The position numbers were made by a program, and so were the translations under genes. The notes beneath the pieces are model-generated. The model was given only the letters and a program-made list of their open reading frames with translations. It was not told where the DNA came from and made no database searches. A stretch of 62,709 bases of DNA. Origin: an uncultured Lachnospiraceae bacterium (GTDB lineage Bacteria > Bacillota > Clostridia > Lachnospirales > Lachnospiraceae). The stretch is from positions 1 through 62,709 of the forward strand of contig CAJUHP010000020.1 in assembly GCA_910586125.1 (NCBI GenBank), written 5' to 3'. Shown here in pieces: positions 60,497 through 62,709 of this stretch. Positions within the stretch are counted from its first letter, which is position 1; each line of letters opens with the position of its first letter.

Positions 60497-61528
60497 ATGC
60501 AAACCAAGGAAAACGACGTTTTAATTCTAGCGATTGAAAGCTCCTGCGATGAGACGGCGGCTGCGGTAGTAAAAAACGGCAGAGAGGTTTTATCCAATAT
60601 CATTTCCTCTCAGATCGACCTGCACACGCTTTACGGCGGCGTAGTGCCGGAGCTGGCATCCCGCAAGCATATTGAAAAAATCAATCAGGTAATCAGCCAG
60701 GCGCTCTCGGAGGCGGGCGCAACGCTTTCCGATCTCACGGCAGTGGGTGTAACCTACGGCCCTGGCCTGGTGGGAGCGCTTTTAGTGGGAGTGGCGGAGG
60801 CGAAGGCCATTGCCTTTGCCAGAAATCTGCCTTTGGTGGGCGTTCACCATATCGAAGGGCATATCTGTGCGAATTTTATTGAACATCGGGAACTGGAACC
60901 GCCCTTTCTGTGCCTTGTCGTGTCCGGCGGCCACACGCATCTGGTTATGATGAAAGATTACGGTGAATTTGAGATCATCGGGCGAACCAGGGATGACGCG
61001 GCCGGAGAAGCTTTTGATAAGGTAGCCAGAGCGATTGGCCTGGGCTATCCCGGCGGGCCGAAGATTGACCGGGCGGCCAGAGAAGGAGATCCTCACGCCA
61101 TCCCGTTCACACAGCCGCATATCGAGGGCAGTCCCTATGATTTCAGTTTCAGCGGCCTGAAATCAGCCGTACTGAACTATTTAAACCATGCGCAGATGAC
61201 AGGCCAGAAAGTGAATCCGGCGGACTTGGCCGCTTCCTTTCAGGCTGCCGTTGTAAACGCCCTGGTTTCAAGGGCGATGCTGGCAGCAGAAGAGTATCAG
61301 GTGGACAGGCTGGTTCTCGCCGGCGGCGTGGCATCCAATTCATCTCTGCGCGAAAGCATGAAAAAGGCTTGCGCGAAACGGGGATATCGTGTATACTATC
61401 CTTCACCGGTCTTTTGCACCGACAACGCGGCTATGATCGGAGTGGCCGCCTACTACGAATATCAAAAAGGCGTCAGAGCAGGCTGGGATTTAAATGCCGT
61501 GCCGAATCTGAAGCTGGGAGAGAGATAA
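60497..61528 (+). CDS. tsaD: tRNA N6-adenosine threonylcarbamoyltransferase TsaD
   Basis: This 343-residue ASKHA-fold metalloenzyme has IESSCDETAAAVV, the iron-binding HHIEGH in VGVHHIEGHICANF, and LCLVVSGGHTHLV. The C-terminal VLAGGVASNSSLRESM also fits. It transfers threonylcarbamoyl to A37 of tRNAs reading ANN codons and partners with TsaB and TsaE encoded at about 49.6-50.9 kb. Confidence 0.96.
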   Translation: MQTKENDVLILAIESSCDETAAAVVKNGREVLSNIISSQIDLHTLYGGVVPELASRKHIEKINQVISQALSEAGATLSDLTAVGVTYGPGLVGALLVGVAEAKAIAFARNLPLVGVHHIEGHICANFIEHRELEPPFLCLVVSGGHTHLVMMKDYGEFEIIGRTRDDAAGEAFDKVARAIGLGYPGGPKIDRAAREGDPHAIPFTQPHIEGSPYDFSFSGLKSAVLNYLNHAQMTGQKVNPADLAASFQAAVVNALVSRAMLAAEEYQVDRLVLAGGVASNSSLRESMKKACAKRGYRVYYPSPVFCTDNAAMIGVAAYYEYQKGVRAGWDLNAVPNLKLGER

Positions 61529-61529
61529 G

Positions 61530-62261
61530 ATGAAGGCCAGAATTACTGCGATTGTGCTGGCTGCCGGGAAAAGCCAGAGAATGAACAGCGACGTTCAGAA
61601 ACAATATATGATTATCCGGGGAAAACCGGTTTTGTATTATTCTCTGAAAGCGTTTTCTGACAGCGCAGTGGACGATATCGTGATCGTGACCGGAGAGGGA
61701 GAGCGGGAACTGGTACAGAGAACGATTGTGGACCGCTATGGTTTTCACAAGGTAAAGGCGGTGATCGCCGGAGGAAAAGAACGGTATGATTCCGCCTACG
61801 CCGGGCTTTTGGCCTGCGAGGAAAGCGATTATGTGCTGATCCATGACGCGGCCCGGCCCATGATCGGGCTGGAAGTGATTGAGAGAGCGATTGAGGGCGC
61901 CAAGGAATACGGGGCGGTTGTAACGGGAATGCCATCCAAGGATACGATAAAGATTGTGGACGATAAAGAATATGCCGCCGAGACGCCGCCCAGAAAAAAT
62001 CTCTGGCTGGTTCAGACGCCGCAGGCTTTTTCTTACCGCTTGATCCGGGACGCCTATGACCGGATGCGCCGGGAAGAACCGGAGAAGAACCGGATTACCG
62101 ACGACGCTATGGTCATGGAGACCTACGGCGGCGCCAAAGTGAAATTGATTTTCGGGGATTATCTCAATATCAAGATTACGACGGTGGAGGATGTTCTTTT
62201 AGCCGAGTCTATCTTGGAACATTTGAAATCGAACGGGGAAGAAGATCCCCAGTCCGAATGA
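61530..62261 (+). CDS. ispD: 2-C-methyl-D-erythritol 4-phosphate cytidylyltransferase
   Basis: This 243-residue MEP-pathway enzyme has the CTP-binding ITAIVLAAGKSQRMNSDVQK, VLIHDAARPMI, the PPRKNLWLVQTPQAF segment and ITDDAMVMETYG. It makes CDP-methylerythritol for isoprenoid precursors. It starts one base after the tsaD stop codon. Confidence 0.94.
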   Translation: MKARITAIVLAAGKSQRMNSDVQKQYMIIRGKPVLYYSLKAFSDSAVDDIVIVTGEGERELVQRTIVDRYGFHKVKAVIAGGKERYDSAYAGLLACEESDYVLIHDAARPMIGLEVIERAIEGAKEYGAVVTGMPSKDTIKIVDDKEYAAETPPRKNLWLVQTPQAFSYRLIRDAYDRMRREEPEKNRITDDAMVMETYGGAKVKLIFGDYLNIKITTVEDVLLAESILEHLKSNGEEDPQSE

Positions 62262-62341
62262 GTCAAATGACCCGCAGAATCAAGCAGAAAAAGGCATCAT
62301 AGAAAAAAGTAAAAAAAACTAAAAAAAATGAAAAATAATGG

Positions 62342-62370
62342 TTGACAGATTGAAAGATAAGTGCTAGAAT
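62342..62370 (+). promoter_or_regulatory. Strong promoter of the tRNA-Ser genes
   Basis: TTGACA (62342-62347), a 17-bp spacer and TAGAAT (62365-62370) give a near-consensus stable-RNA promoter 46 bp before the first tRNA. Confidence 0.8.
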
Positions 62371-62416
62371 ATCTCTTGCGTCACGCGAGACGGGATGCAA
62401 CAGAAAAGAAACCTCT

Positions 62417-62502
62417 GGAGAGATGTCCGAGCGGTTTAAGGAGCTGGTCTTGAAAACCAGTGACTCCGAAAGGGGCCGCGGGTTCGAATCCCGCTCTCTC
62501 CG
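62417..62502 (+). tRNA. tRNA-Ser (anticodon UGA)
   Basis: The acceptor stem GGAGAGA/TCTCTCC, an anticodon stem CTGGT/ACCAG with loop CTTGAAA (UGA at 62451-62453), a long variable arm and the T-loop GGTTCGAATC are all visible. CCA is not encoded. It reads UCA and, by wobble, UCN codons. Confidence 0.96.
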
Positions 62503-62542
62503 TCGGAAACTCACCGAATATATAAAAACAATCGTCGAACTT

Positions 62543-62632
62543 GGAGAAGTACCCAAGCTGGCCGAAGGGGCTCCCCTGGAAAGGGAGTAGGTCGTTAACA
62601 GCGGCGCAAGGGTTCAAATCCCTTCTTCTCCG
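62543..62632 (+). tRNA. tRNA-Ser (anticodon GGA)
   Basis: The acceptor stem GGAGAAG/CTTCTCC, anticodon stem CTCCC/GGGAG with loop CTGGAAA (GGA), a long variable arm and the T-loop GGTTCAAATC are visible. CCA is not encoded. It reads UCC and UCU. Confidence 0.96.
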
Positions 62633-62709
62633 TCGGTTTCCGAAAGGAAATCAAGAACCTTGAAAACAAAACAGTATATTCCAACCCTGAAAATTCTTAA
62701 GAGAATATT
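62633..62709 (+). other. Probable rRNA-operon leader at the window edge
   Basis: The segment after the tRNA contains AAGAACCTTGAAAACAAAAC, which looks like the boxA-type sequence found before 16S or in rRNA spacers of Bacillota. A short palindrome with core TCTTAAGA follows. The rRNA itself, if present, lies beyond the window. Confidence 0.45.

Overview
The window reads as a chromosomal segment of a Bacillota bacterium, most likely a Lachnospiraceae-type gut Clostridia. Reasons: strong AGGAGG ribosome sites, TTGACA/TATAAT promoters, a tyrosyl T-box, long-type HPF, a Bce-like ABC/two-component module, a PTS maltose operon, and the gene order hpf-secA-prfB. Base composition is two-sided: about 0-24.7 kb is AT-rich and looks like accessory DNA, while the rest is GC-richer and mostly housekeeping.

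Region 1 (1-5.35 kb) holds the C-terminal part of a methionyl-tRNA synthetase-like paralog, a probably frameshifted small gene, a 64-residue membrane protein, and a helicase with six helicase-associated (HA) repeats. Between the membrane protein and the helicase is the most striking element. Two 30-bp repeats in inverted orientation, each built like a tyrosine-recombinase core site (11-13 bp palindromic arms, 7-bp asymmetric spacer), flank about 220 bp that carries a 17-bp-spaced TTGCAA/TATAAT promoter. That promoter now points away from the helicase, so the segment looks like an invertible ON/OFF promoter.

Region 2 (5.56-24.73 kb) is a Wzx/Wzy-type surface polysaccharide locus: an initiating phosphoglycosyl transferase, four further glycosyltransferases, a WbpA/B/E/D-like set for UDP-GlcNAc(3NAc)A, a WbpG-like amidotransferase without HisH/HisF partners, FnlABC for UDP-L-FucNAc, a VioA/VioB-like aminotransferase/acyltransferase pair, Wzy and Wzx.

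Region 3 (24.9-37.8 kb) holds a secreted NlpC/P60 hydrolase with a Pro-Thr repeat and a WalR-type box, trpS, a glycosyltransferase fused to a MarR-like domain, dCMP deaminase, a LacI regulator divergent from a maltose PTS-mapP-malQ operon with repeated operators, and T-box-controlled tyrS.

Region 4 (37.8-50.9 kb) holds an ECF sigma/anti-sigma/serpin operon, hpf and secA diverging around a dense DnaA-box cluster, prfB with a programmed frameshift at UAA, aspartate kinase, tex, and tsaE-tsaB.

Region 5 (50.9-58.3 kb, all minus strand) is a Bce-like histidine kinase/regulator/ABC module plus pmbA-tldD. It separates tsaE-tsaB from rimI and tsaD.

Region 6 (58.6-62.7 kb) holds rimI, a small zinc-ribbon protein, an RNase Z-like hydrolase, tsaD, ispD and two tRNA-Ser genes, ending in what looks like the leader of an rRNA operon.

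All calls come from reading the sequence; no database search was run.
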